Origin: Azospirillum brasilense
GTDB lineage: Bacteria > Pseudomonadota > Alphaproteobacteria > Azospirillales > Azospirillaceae
Reading direction: 5' to 3'
DNA length: 64,000 bases
NCBI RefSeq assembly: GCF_005222205.1
Contig: NZ_CP032348.1
Span: 275,001 to 339,000, forward strand
Program-made: the position numbers and the translations under genes
The notes under the pieces: model-generated
Databases searched by the model: none
The model's input: only the letters and a program-made list of their open reading frames with translations
Told to the model about the DNA's origin: nothing
Shown here: positions 24,595-32,657 of the stretch, piece by piece
Layout of the letters: each line of letters begins with the position of its first letter
Numbering within the stretch: the first letter of the stretch is position 1

Positions 24595-26261
24595 ACGCTC
24601 TTGGCCTCCCGACGCGCGCCCAGATCGCGGGCCGCGTCGCGCAGGACGGTCTTCTGGATTTTACCGGTCGATGTCTTCGGCAGATCGCTGAACACAACGG
24701 TGCGCGGCACCTTGTAGTGCGCAATGCGGTCCCGGCACCATTGAATTATGTCGGACTCAGAGGGGCGTTCGCTGCCGGGCTTCACCGTCACGAAGGCGCA
24801 GGGGCTCTCGCCCCAACGGTCGTCGGGGCGTGCGACCACTGCGGCCTCCAGAACGGCGGGATGCCGGTACAACGCTTCCTCCACCTCCAGGGACGAGATG
24901 TTCTCGCCGCCGGATATGATGATGTCCTTGCTGCGGTCCTTGACTTCGATATAGCCGTCGGGATGCAGCACGCCCAGGTCCCCGGTGCGGAACCAGCCGT
25001 CCTTCAGCGCCTCCTTGGTCGCCGCGGGGTTCTTCAGATAGCCCTTCATCACCGTGTTGCCGCGCAGCGCGATCTCTCCGATGGACTGCGCGTCGGCGGG
25101 CACCGGCCGGCCGGTTTCGCGGTCGAGCACGGTCGCGTCCTCCACCGCGACGTGGTTCACCCCCTGCCGGGCGAACTGCAGCGCCAGCCCGTCGGCGTCC
25201 AACGCCTCCCAGCCGTTCTGCGGGGCGCAGACGGTGGCCGGGCCGTAGCATTCGGTCAGCCCGTACATGTGCACCACCTCGAAGCCCAGCGTCGCCATGC
25301 CGGCGAGGACCGCGGAGGGAGGGGCGGCGCCGCCAGTGCCCACGACGACGCGGCGGGGGGCCGCCCGCCGCACCGCCGCCGGGGCGTGAATCAGCATGTT
25401 CAGCACGATCGGCGCGCCGCACAGATGGGTGACGCCCAACTCCGCGATGGCGTCGAAGATCGCCGCCGGCTCCACCCGGCGCAGGCAGACATGGGTGCCG
25501 CCCGCGGCGGTGACCGCCCAGCTGTAGGTCCAGCCGTTGCAATGGAACATCGGCAGCGTCCACAGGAAGACGCTCTCGGGCCGGACGTTCAGGGTGAAGG
25601 CGTTGCCCAGCGCGTTCAGATAGGCGCCGCGGTGGTGGTAGACGACGCCCTTGGGGTTGCCGGTGGTGCCGCTGGTGTAGTTCAGCGCGATGGCCTGCCA
25701 CTCGTCGTCCGGCCCACGCCAGGGGGCGGGCTCGGCGGCGGTGAGGAAGTCCTCATACTCCACGGCACCCAGCGACGGCGCGTCGGGCACCTGCTCGTCG
25801 GCGACCTCCACCACCGTGATCGGGCGCTCCGTCCGGGCGAGCGCCGCCTTGGCGACCGGCGACAGCTCGCGGTCCACAATGAGGAGCTTCGTCTCGCTGT
25901 GGTCCAGGATGAAGGCGATGGCCGCGGCGTCCAGCCGGGTGTTCAGCGCGTTCAGGACCGCCCCGGCCAGTGGCACCGCGTAATGCGCCTCCAGCAGCGC
26001 CGGGACGTTGGGCGCCAGCACCGACACCGTGTCGCCGCGCCCCACCCCAGCCCGCAGCAGCGCCCCGGCGAAGCGCCGCACCCGGTCAAGGAACTGCGCA
26101 TAGGTGATGCTCCGGCGGCCGTGGACGATGGCCGGCTTGTCCGGATAGACCTTCGCCGCGCGCTTCAGGAAGCTGAGTGGGCTGAGCGGAACGTGGTTCG
26201 CGGGGTCGGGGGCGAGGCCGCGGTCGAAGATCGAGGCGGTGCGGCTGAACGGGCCGGTCAT
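24591..26261 (-). CDS. Acyl-CoA synthetase (AMP-binding) inside the methionine-import operon
   Basis: A 556-residue ANL-superfamily ligase. Core motifs are LNYTSGTTGNPKGVVYHHRG (A3), MYGLTECYGP (A5), GWFRTGDLGVLHPDGYIEVKDRSKD (A7-A8) and the C-terminal catalytic Lys in PKTSTGKIQKTVLR. The pattern resembles medium-chain acyl-CoA ligases, including 3-methylmercaptopropionyl-CoA ligase DmdB. Since it overlaps metN and is downstream of a SAM-responsive leader, a sulfur-containing acid such as methylthiopropionate is an attractive substrate. That is inference; a general fatty or aryl acid ligase is equally compatible with the motifs. Confidence 0.88.
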   Translation of the reverse strand: MTGPFSRTASIFDRGLAPDPANHVPLSPLSFLKRAAKVYPDKPAIVHGRRSITYAQFLDRVRRFAGALLRAGVGRGDTVSVLAPNVPALLEAHYAVPLAGAVLNALNTRLDAAAIAFILDHSETKLLIVDRELSPVAKAALARTERPITVVEVADEQVPDAPSLGAVEYEDFLTAAEPAPWRGPDDEWQAIALNYTSGTTGNPKGVVYHHRGAYLNALGNAFTLNVRPESVFLWTLPMFHCNGWTYSWAVTAAGGTHVCLRRVEPAAIFDAIAELGVTHLCGAPIVLNMLIHAPAAVRRAAPRRVVVGTGGAAPPSAVLAGMATLGFEVVHMYGLTECYGPATVCAPQNGWEALDADGLALQFARQGVNHVAVEDATVLDRETGRPVPADAQSIGEIALRGNTVMKGYLKNPAATKEALKDGWFRTGDLGVLHPDGYIEVKDRSKDIIISGGENISSLEVEEALYRHPAVLEAAVVARPDDRWGESPCAFVTVKPGSERPSESDIIQWCRDRIAHYKVPRTVVFSDLPKTSTGKIQKTVLRDAARDLGARREAKSV

Positions 26262-26282
26262 GACGGAACTTCCTGAAAAGAA

Positions 26283-26320
26283 AGGCCCCTCTCCCCTTCA
26301 GGCGGGGAGAGGGGATGGGC
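26283..26320. repeat. Dispersed GC-rich palindrome, single copy
   Basis: CCCCTCTCCCC-TTCAGGC-GGGGAGAGGGG forms an 11-bp-arm hairpin between metQ copy 2 and the acyl-CoA ligase within the operon. It is related to the elements at 17972 and 39834. It may affect mRNA stability between the two cistrons. Confidence 0.7.
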
Positions 26321-26329
26321 AGAGGGCAG

Positions 26330-27109
26330 TCACCAGGTCGGGATGATGGTGCCGTTGAAGCGCGTGTTGATGAAGTCCCGCACCTCGGCGGAGCGGTACA
26401 GCTCGATGAAGCGCTTGATCGCCGGGTCCTCGGCGCGGTCCTTGCGGACGGCCCAGACGAGGTGCCATTTCGACTGGTCGTCCTCCAGAACCAGCGCGGT
26501 CTTCGGGCTCAGCCCGGCGAGGACCGCGTAGTTCAGCGTGATGACCGAGGCGTCCACGTCGTCCAGCGAGCGCGGAAGCTGGGCGGCGTCCAGTTCCACC
26601 AGCTTGATCTCCTTCGGGTTGGACGCGATGTCGGCGATGGAGGTGTTCAGGCCCGCCCCGTCCTTCAGCCCGATCACCCCGGCCTTGGCCAGCAGGAACA
26701 GGGCGCGGGCGCCGTTGGTCGGGTCGTTGGGGATGGAGACGCTGGCCCCCTCCTTCAGGTCGGCCAGAGACTGGACCTTCTTCGCGTAGATGCCCATGGG
26801 CACGACGATGCTCTTGGCGACCGGAACGATGTCGTAGCCGCGCTGCTTGATCTGGTTGTCCAGGAAGGGCTGGTGCTGGAAGTTGTTGGCGTCGATGTCG
26901 CCGGACTGGAGCGCGGCGTTGGGCATGTTCCAGTCGGTGAACTCGATCACCTCCGCCTTCAGACCTTCCTTGGCGGCGATCTTCGCCGTGTATTCCAAGA
27001 TCTCGCCATAGGGACCGGCGGACACGCCGAGCTTCAGGGCCGCGGCGCCGGCGCCGGTGGAGACGGTGAGAAGGGCGGCGGTGACAATGGACGTCAGAAA
27101 GGCTTTCAC
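26330..27109 (-). CDS. metQ: Methionine ABC transporter substrate-binding protein MetQ (copy 2)
   Basis: A 259-residue exported MetQ paralogue. The signal sequence is FLTSIVTAALLTVSTGAGAA, then LKLGVSAGPYGEILEYTAKI, NNFQHQPFLDNQIKQRGYDI, VSIPNDPTNGARALFLLAKA and LDDVDASVITLNYAV. Its core motifs are near-identical to copy 1 but it differs widely elsewhere, so the two are diverged paralogues and may select different Met derivatives or stereoisomers. It is the first full-length transport gene of the operon, downstream of a 66-aa protein gene and the SAM-II leader. Confidence 0.92.
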   Translation of the reverse strand: MKAFLTSIVTAALLTVSTGAGAAALKLGVSAGPYGEILEYTAKIAAKEGLKAEVIEFTDWNMPNAALQSGDIDANNFQHQPFLDNQIKQRGYDIVPVAKSIVVPMGIYAKKVQSLADLKEGASVSIPNDPTNGARALFLLAKAGVIGLKDGAGLNTSIADIASNPKEIKLVELDAAQLPRSLDDVDASVITLNYAVLAGLSPKTALVLEDDQSKWHLVWAVRKDRAEDPAIKRFIELYRSAEVRDFINTRFNGTIIPTW

Positions 27110-27180
27110 GGAACGGGTCCTCTATGCGCGGTGTGGAATGGTCGGATCGGGCGCGGGGTCGGTGTGAAATGCGGGCGCGA

Positions 27181-27381
27181 TCAGCGCCGCCGCACGCCGG
27201 AGCGCCGGGCCGCCAACTGCTTGGCGGCGCGCTCGGCCTGTCCGACGTTGCGGAAGGTCTGGCGGTCGAGGTCCTTGAAGGACCAGTCGGACACGAAGAA
27301 GGTGAAGCCGCCCTGGCCGGCGACGACGATGCCGGCGGACCGGCCCTGGACCTCGATGGCGTAGGCGTTGGAGGTGCTCAT
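27181..27381 (-). CDS. Small 66-aa protein of unknown function, first cistron after the SAM-II leader
   Basis: A 66-residue soluble, basic protein beginning MSTSNAYAIEVQGRSAGIVV, with an FFVSDWSFKDLDRQTFRNV core and an Arg-rich tail. GGGAGA lies just upstream of the ATG. Codon use is like neighbouring genes and the length is fully open, so it is probably real. No family is recognised; the central part reads like a compact beta-rich fold. It lies 71 bp ahead of metQ copy 2 and 86 bp after the leader ORF, so it should be part of the SAM-regulated transcript. Confidence 0.65.
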   Translation of the reverse strand: MSTSNAYAIEVQGRSAGIVVAGQGGFTFFVSDWSFKDLDRQTFRNVGQAERAAKQLAARRSGVRRR

Positions 27382-27467
27382 GACGGTGTTCTCCCTCGGC
27401 CCGCGGCGCTGCGCGCGCGGGTTTCATGCGGATCGGATGCTGGACGGGACGGGTTGGCGCGCTGGGG

Positions 27468-27560
27468 TCAGCGGCGACACGAGGCGTTGCGCATTCGGCA
27501 ACACAGGTCCGTCGCGGTGCCGGTCCGATCGGCTGGGGAGGGGAGGGTCATCATGGTCAT
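27468..27560 (-). CDS. 30-codon Cys/Met-containing leader ORF
   Basis: A 30-codon frame immediately after the SAM-II aptamer. It starts MTMMTLPSPADR and ends DLCCRMRNASCRR before TGA. A strong Shine-Dalgarno AAGGAG sits 8 nt before the ATG. Three Met near the start, three Cys and a further Met in the last 11 codons make it look like a sulfur-amino-acid-sensing leader peptide. The Shine-Dalgarno lies between complementary CCGGTC and GACCGG segments, so its access can be structure-controlled. It may instead be a small coupling ORF without a peptide function. Confidence 0.55.
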   Translation of the reverse strand: MTMMTLPSPADRTGTATDLCCRMRNASCRR

Positions 27561-27597
27561 TCCGGTCACTCCTTCCAGAGTTCCACGACCGGTATCG

Positions 27598-27652
27598 TGG
27601 CGCTTTAGCGTTTGGTGACGCGGCGCAAGCTGGCGATCAAATTGCCGCGGGG
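27598..27652 (-). promoter_or_regulatory. SAM-II (SAM_alpha) riboswitch of the methionine-import operon
   Basis: Read on the minus strand, the segment has P1 arms CGCGGC (27649-27644) and GCCGCG (27624-27619). They enclose AATTTGATCGCC and GCTTGC, and are followed by CGTCACCAAACGCTAAAGCG. This reproduces the SAM-II order: P1, the AUUU element, loop, P1 complement, then CGU...AAA..GCUAAA closing the pseudoknot. A CCACGA/TCGTGG hairpin (27583-27600) follows directly, then the leader ORF ribosome site. SAM-II elements in alphaproteobacteria repress Met biosynthesis or uptake genes when SAM is high. Confidence 0.8.
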
Positions 27653-27677
27653 CGCCCCCCTTGGGCGTCCGGCTTTT

Positions 27678-27707
27678 TATCTACAATGAGAGTGGGCATT
27701 CGGTCAA
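27678..27707 (-). promoter_or_regulatory. Promoter of the SAM-II/methionine operon
   Basis: TTGACC (27707-27702), an 18-bp spacer and TAGATA (27683-27678) on the minus strand give a reasonable housekeeping-sigma promoter. Transcription would start near 27671, about 20 nt before the riboswitch P1 stem. Confidence 0.55.
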
Positions 27708-27793
27708 GGCGGAAAGTGAATTGAATTTGTGAAAATGCACATATCACTTTTTTAGATTGTGAAATAGGGCGCTCGGCCATGGATGGCCGGGGC

Positions 27794-28933
27794 TCAGCGC
27801 GCGCCGTCCTCGCGCGCCGTCTCCCGCGGGCGGCTCTGCGCGTAGTGCAGCGACAGGGCGCGGATCTGCTCCTCCGTCAGGTTGCGCACGGCGGTGCCCA
27901 TGATCCTGGACAGCGGCGTGTCGCCGTGCGCGTCCCTCTGCCAGAGGCGGAGCTGGTCGGCGATGTAGCTCGCGTGCTGCCCGTCGAGGCGGGGGTAGCG
28001 CGGGTCGCGGTCCTCGCCATGGCAACCGGAGCAGGCCGGCACCCCAGTGTCGCGGTCGCCGGACTCGGCCAGCCGTGCGCCCAGCGCCAGCAGGGCCGGA
28101 TCGGCGTCGGCGGGCGGCGGCGGGTAGGGCGCCCTCTGCCTTGCATAGTGGTCGGCCAGGGTTCGCAGGATCGGCTCGTCCAGCCCGGCGGCCACCGGCT
28201 GCATGATGCCGCTGTGCCGCCCGCCCTCGGCGTAGGCCTTCAGCGCGTGGAAGAGATACGCGGCGTTCTGGCCCGACAGGCGGGGGAAGGCGGCGGCGCT
28301 GTCTCCGGGGCCGCCCCCGGCGCCGTCATAGCCGTGGCAGCGCGCGCAGTTGTCCAGCACCTCGCGGGCGGAACCGTCCAGCATCGCCAAGTCACTCAGC
28401 GCCGAGCGGTCGCCGTCCGGCGTCGTCTCCCCGAAGGCGAGGCGGCGGTACTCCTCGGCGCTCATGCCGTCGAGCCGGCGCAGGAAGGCGGCCACCGCCC
28501 AGGGCTCGTCGTCGCGCGCCTGCGCCGGCCAGGCGGGCATGCCGGCGTATTTGATGCCGTTGTAGGTGATCCAGTAGAGCTGCTTGTCCGTCCAGTCCCC
28601 GGCATGGCCCGGCAGGAAGGGCGGGGCGGGCAGCATGTGGCGCGAGATCGGGTTGCGCCCGACGTCCGGCGCGCCGTGGCAGGGGGCGCAGCCGTCCTCG
28701 TAATGGCCGGCGCCGCGCCGGATCAGCGCCGGATCGTCGAGGTCGGGCGGATCGCCGACGAAGGCGGCGTGCGTCTCGATGGAGCTGCGCATCGCCATGC
28801 TGAAGAACCAGTGGACCGGCGGCCAGTGCTCCTTGCTGGCGGCGATGCTGTAGAGCCCCGACCAGGCGAACAGGAAGCCCCCCACCGCTTGGGCGCCCAG
28901 AACCAGCCCGATGATCGTCAGAACTCTGCGCAT
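27794..28933 (-). CDS. Membrane-anchored tri-haem cytochrome c
   Basis: A 379-residue protein. An N-terminal hydrophobic segment (VLTIIGLVLGAQAVGGFLFA) is a signal or anchor. Three CXXCH haem sites are present: CAPCH (about 92), CARCH (about 211) and CSGCH (about 316). The last two domains resemble cytochrome c4/c553-type domains (GQNAAYLFHALKAYAEG and GQHASYIADQLRLWQR), and the first is an independent c-type domain with methionines downstream. It is divergent from the caa3 oxidase genes, 150 bp away, so it is a likely electron donor or entry module for that oxidase, or part of a periplasmic dehydrogenase. Confidence 0.85.
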   Translation of the reverse strand: MRRVLTIIGLVLGAQAVGGFLFAWSGLYSIAASKEHWPPVHWFFSMAMRSSIETHAAFVGDPPDLDDPALIRRGAGHYEDGCAPCHGAPDVGRNPISRHMLPAPPFLPGHAGDWTDKQLYWITYNGIKYAGMPAWPAQARDDEPWAVAAFLRRLDGMSAEEYRRLAFGETTPDGDRSALSDLAMLDGSAREVLDNCARCHGYDGAGGGPGDSAAAFPRLSGQNAAYLFHALKAYAEGGRHSGIMQPVAAGLDEPILRTLADHYARQRAPYPPPPADADPALLALGARLAESGDRDTGVPACSGCHGEDRDPRYPRLDGQHASYIADQLRLWQRDAHGDTPLSRIMGTAVRNLTEEQIRALSLHYAQSRPRETAREDGAR

Positions 28934-29083
28934 GGATGGGACGCTCCGCCGGTTGCGAGTGTTTGTTCCCGAGTGAATGCTCCCCCGCTGACCGAAGTTC
29001 CGGCGGAACCTGCGGCCTTGCCGTGAGTTTAGCCGTGCAACGACGATGCCCGCCGCCGCGGGCCAACGCCGCGAGGGGGGTGC

Positions 29084-30121
29084 ATGGACCGCAGGTCTGG
29101 CCGCAGCGAGGGACGCCGACGGAACTGGCGGAGAGCGGCCCTGGCCGGCGGACTGGGGCTCCTGGCGGCCTGCGAGCGGGGTCCGCAATCCGCGCTCCAC
29201 CCCGCCGGGCGCAACGCCGAGGCGATCCTCGACCTGACGCTGATTCTCGTCGCCGGGGGCGGGGTCATCTTCCTTTTCGTCATGGCGCTGGCGGGGTACG
29301 CCGTCATCGCCCGGCCGGAACGCTTCCCCGGAAGCCGCGCCTGGATCATCGGCGGCGGCCTCGTCTTTCCCATCGTCACGCTGACCGCGCTTCAGGTCTA
29401 CGAGTTCGCCGTGGCCCGGCAGTTGTCGGACACCGGCGGGGTGGAGCCTCTGCGCGTCGAGGTCACCGGCTACATGTGGTGGTGGGAGGTCCGCTACCCC
29501 GACGTAAGTATAGAAGGGGCCGGGGAGGGCGGTGAGGTCCTGCGCAGCGCCAACCGCCTCGTCATCCCGGCCGGGCGCACGGTGGAGGTGGTGGTGACCG
29601 CGGCGGACGTCATCCACAGCTTCTGGGTGCCCAGCCTGGGCGGCAAGATGGACATGATCCCCGGCCACGAGAACCGGCTGATCCTGGTCGGCGAGCGGCC
29701 CGGCACCTACCGCGGCCAGTGCGCCGAGTACTGCGGCGCCCAGCACGCGCTGATGGCCTTCGACGTGGTGGTGGAGCCGCCCGACCGATTCGAGGAATGG
29801 CTGGCCGCCGAGCGCCGTCCCGCCGCCGAACCCGAAGGGCTGCAGCAGGCCGCCGGGCGCGACGCCTTCCTGCGCGCCGGCTGCGGGTCCTGCCACACGG
29901 TGCGCGGGACGCCGGCCAACGGGGCGGCCGGGCCGGACCTGACCCATGTCGGCGGGCGCGGCGCGCTGGCCGCCGGGACGCTGCCCAACACGCCGGAGGC
30001 CCTGGCCGGCTGGATCGCCGGGGCGCAGCACATCAAGCCGGAGAACCGCATGCCGTCCTTCCCGATCCTGGGCGGCGACGATCTGCACGCCATCGCCGTC
30101 TGGCTGGAGAGCCTGAAATGA
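29084..30121 (+). CDS. ctaC: Cytochrome c oxidase subunit II with fused cytochrome c (caa3 type)
   Basis: A 345-residue protein. The lipobox LGLLAAC suggests a lipoprotein N-terminus. Two transmembrane helices follow (about 46-75 and 85-110). The CuA domain has VIHSFWVPSLGGKMDMIPGH and CAEYCGAQHALM with the expected His, two Cys and Met. After about residue 250 a cytochrome c domain contains CGSCH and the distal region ENRMPSF. The architecture is that of caa3 oxidases, where the fused haem c accepts electrons from soluble cytochromes. The stop overlaps the start of the subunit I gene (ATGA). Confidence 0.93.
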   Translation: MDRRSGRSEGRRRNWRRAALAGGLGLLAACERGPQSALHPAGRNAEAILDLTLILVAGGGVIFLFVMALAGYAVIARPERFPGSRAWIIGGGLVFPIVTLTALQVYEFAVARQLSDTGGVEPLRVEVTGYMWWWEVRYPDVSIEGAGEGGEVLRSANRLVIPAGRTVEVVVTAADVIHSFWVPSLGGKMDMIPGHENRLILVGERPGTYRGQCAEYCGAQHALMAFDVVVEPPDRFEEWLAAERRPAAEPEGLQQAAGRDAFLRAGCGSCHTVRGTPANGAAGPDLTHVGGRGALAAGTLPNTPEALAGWIAGAQHIKPENRMPSFPILGGDDLHAIAVWLESLK

Positions 30122-32649
30122 CCCCGCCGCTCGACGATGCCGCCCTGCCCAGCCGCCTGCCGCGCCCGAAGGAGGAGCTGGAGGCGCTGAAACGCGCCTG
30201 GAAGCCGACCTCCGGCCTCGGCCTGCTGAAGGAGGTGAACAACAACATCATCGGCGTGATGTACATCGGCACGGCGCTGCTGTTCTTCGTCATCTCGGGC
30301 ACGCTGGCGCTCGTCATGCGGACGCAGCTCGCCGTGCCGGAGAACGACGTGCTGGGGCACAGCCTCTACAACCAGTTCTTCACCGTGCACGGCACGGGCA
30401 TGATGTTCCTGTTCGCCGTGCCCATCGTCGAGGCCATCGGCGTCTTCCTGCTGCCCTCCATGCTGGCGGCGCGCGACCTGCCCTTTCCGCGGCTGTCGGC
30501 CTTCGCCTTCTGGGCCTATCTGTTCGGCGGGCTGGCCTTCTTCTGCTCGCTGATCTTCGAGGTGGCGCCGGACGGCGGCTGGTTCATGTACCCGCCGCTG
30601 ACCAGCATGAAGTTCTCGCCAGGCATCAACGCCGATTTCTGGCTGCTCGGCATCGGCTTCATCGAGATTTCGGCCATCGCCGGGGCCATCGAGATCATCG
30701 TCGGCATCCTGCGCACCCGCCCGCCCGGCATGACGCTGGACAAGATCCCGGTCTATTGCTGGTCGATGCTGGTCATGGCGGGGATGATCGTCTTCGCCTT
30801 CCCGGCGGTGATCATCGCGACCGCGCTGCTGGAGATCGAGCGGGCCTTCGACTGGCCCTTCTTCATCGCGGAGCGGGGCGGCGACCCGCTGCTCTGGCAG
30901 CACCTGTTCTGGTTCTTCGGCCATCCCGAGGTCTACATCATCTTCCTGCCGGCGGCGGGGCTGGTGTCGATGATGGTGCCGGCGCTGGCGCAGCGGCCGC
31001 TGGTCGGCCACGACTGGGTGGTGGTGGCGCTGGTCGGCACCGGCTTCTTCAGCTTTGGCCTGTGGGTGCACCACATGTTCGCCACCGGCATCCCGCCGCT
31101 GAGCCTCAGCTTCTTCTCCGCCGCCAGCATGGCCGTGTCGGTGCCGGCGGGCATCCAGGTCTTCGCCTGGATCGCCACGCTGGGCAAGGGGCGGCTGCAA
31201 TGGACGGTGGCGACGTGGTTCCTGCTGGGCTTCCTGTTCATCTTCGTGGCCGGCGGCCTGACCGGCGTGATGGTGGCGGTCATCCCCTTCGACTGGCAGG
31301 CCCATGACAGCTACTTCGTGGTGGCGCACCTGCATTACGTGCTGATCGGCGGCATGGTCTTCCCGGTCTTCGCCGGGCTGTATCACTGGTGGCCGACGAT
31401 GAAGGGCACCATGCTGTCGGAGCGGCTGGGGCGCTGGGCCTTCTGGATGATGTTCATCGGCTTCAACGTCGCCTTCTTCCCCATGCATGTCAGCGGCCTG
31501 ATGGGCATGCCGCGCCGCGTCTACACCTATCCGGGTGATCTCGGCTGGAACGTCCTGAACATGGTCTCCACCGTCGGGGCCTTCGTGATGGCCTTCGGCG
31601 TCCTGCTGGTGCTGATCGACATGGCGCGCGACGCCTTCGGCCGGGGGCGCCCGGCGCCGGAGAATCCGTGGAAGGCGGGAACGCTGGAATGGATTCCGAA
31701 CGACGACTACGCGACGCGCAGCATCCCGCATGTCCGCTCGCTCTACCCGCTGTGGGACAACCCCAACCTGTCGCGCGAGGTGCAGGAGGGCGCCCACTAC
31801 CTGCCCGGCGCCCCGACCCGCCGGCGGGAGACCATCGTGACCAGCCCGATCGAGGCCCGGCCCCAGTATCTGATGCCGATGCCCGGTCCGCACTGGAGCC
31901 ATTTCCTCGCCGGGCTGTTCACCGCCGCCCATTTCATCTGTCTGGCCGTGCAGCTCTACTGGGTGTCGCTGGTGCCGGGGGTGCTGGCCATCGCGTCGGT
32001 CTTCTGGTGGGTGTGGGGCCTGGACAAGGGGGCCGACCATCCGCCGCAGGACGTTGGCGGCGGGTGGCGCGTGCCGGTCTATCTCCAGGGATCGGAGAAT
32101 CATTCCTGGTGGGGGACGGCGGTCCTGCTGCTGGTGGACGGGACGGCCTTCGCCTGCCTGTGCTTCACCTACGTCTTCCTGTGGACGGTCAGCCCGGACG
32201 TCTGGCCGACAGGCACCGACGCCCTGCCGGGGCTGGGGTGGCTGTTCGGCGAGGCGGCGCTCTGGATCGTGGCGGCGGGCGCGATGCTGCTGGCGAGCCG
32301 CGCCGTGGCCCATAACCGCTCCTGGACGATGCGGGGCGCTCTGCTCGTTGGTCTCCTGCTGATGCTGGCCGCCGCGGCGGCCGAGCCCTACAACCACATC
32401 GGCAGCGGGCTCGTGGCGTCGGAGAGCGCCTATGGCGCCATCGTCTACATGCTGGCCTCCTGGCAGGTCTTCCACGTCGTGATCCTGGTTCTGATGACTG
32501 GCTTCACGCTGGCGCGCTCCTTCGCCGGGCGGCTGCACGCGCGGCGCCGCGTCACCTTCGACAACGTGATGCTGGTCTGGCTCTACACCTGCGGGCAGGG
32601 GGTGGTGTCGCTCCTGCTGGTGCATCTGTTCCCGCGTCTGGCCGTGTGA
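30118..32649 (+). CDS. ctaD: Fused cytochrome c oxidase subunits I+III
   Basis: An 843-residue membrane protein. Residues about 35-535 are haem-copper subunit I: low-spin haem ligand His91 (VHGTGMMF), CuB/active-site WFFGHPEVYI (His269, Glu271, Tyr273), VHHMFATG (His318/319) and VVAHLHYVLIGG (His404/His406). Asp120 in ARDLPFPR matches the D-channel mouth. Residues about 590-843 form a divergent subunit III. The K-channel position reads VPAGIQVFAWIATL, with Gln347 where canonical enzymes have Lys. ATG 30118 overlaps ctaC by 4 bp. It reduces O2 to water and pumps protons at the inner membrane. Confidence 0.92.
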   Translation: MTPPLDDAALPSRLPRPKEELEALKRAWKPTSGLGLLKEVNNNIIGVMYIGTALLFFVISGTLALVMRTQLAVPENDVLGHSLYNQFFTVHGTGMMFLFAVPIVEAIGVFLLPSMLAARDLPFPRLSAFAFWAYLFGGLAFFCSLIFEVAPDGGWFMYPPLTSMKFSPGINADFWLLGIGFIEISAIAGAIEIIVGILRTRPPGMTLDKIPVYCWSMLVMAGMIVFAFPAVIIATALLEIERAFDWPFFIAERGGDPLLWQHLFWFFGHPEVYIIFLPAAGLVSMMVPALAQRPLVGHDWVVVALVGTGFFSFGLWVHHMFATGIPPLSLSFFSAASMAVSVPAGIQVFAWIATLGKGRLQWTVATWFLLGFLFIFVAGGLTGVMVAVIPFDWQAHDSYFVVAHLHYVLIGGMVFPVFAGLYHWWPTMKGTMLSERLGRWAFWMMFIGFNVAFFPMHVSGLMGMPRRVYTYPGDLGWNVLNMVSTVGAFVMAFGVLLVLIDMARDAFGRGRPAPENPWKAGTLEWIPNDDYATRSIPHVRSLYPLWDNPNLSREVQEGAHYLPGAPTRRRETIVTSPIEARPQYLMPMPGPHWSHFLAGLFTAAHFICLAVQLYWVSLVPGVLAIASVFWWVWGLDKGADHPPQDVGGGWRVPVYLQGSENHSWWGTAVLLLVDGTAFACLCFTYVFLWTVSPDVWPTGTDALPGLGWLFGEAALWIVAAGAMLLASRAVAHNRSWTMRGALLVGLLLMLAAAAAEPYNHIGSGLVASESAYGAIVYMLASWQVFHVVILVLMTGFTLARSFAGRLHARRRVTFDNVMLVWLYTCGQGVVSLLLVHLFPRLAV

Positions 32650-32657
32650 GGCGTGCC

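Noticed and set aside
27744..27790. CGGCCAT-GG-ATGGCCG hairpin after the tri-haem cytochrome gene as a terminator
   Set aside because: Loop of only two bases and the nearest T-run on that strand is far from the stem; not convincing.
29719..30117. Extended start for the oxidase subunit I/III gene
   Set aside because: The in-frame extension is antisense-like Arg-rich sequence within ctaC; the ATG at 30118 overlapping the ctaC stop gives the normal N-terminus.
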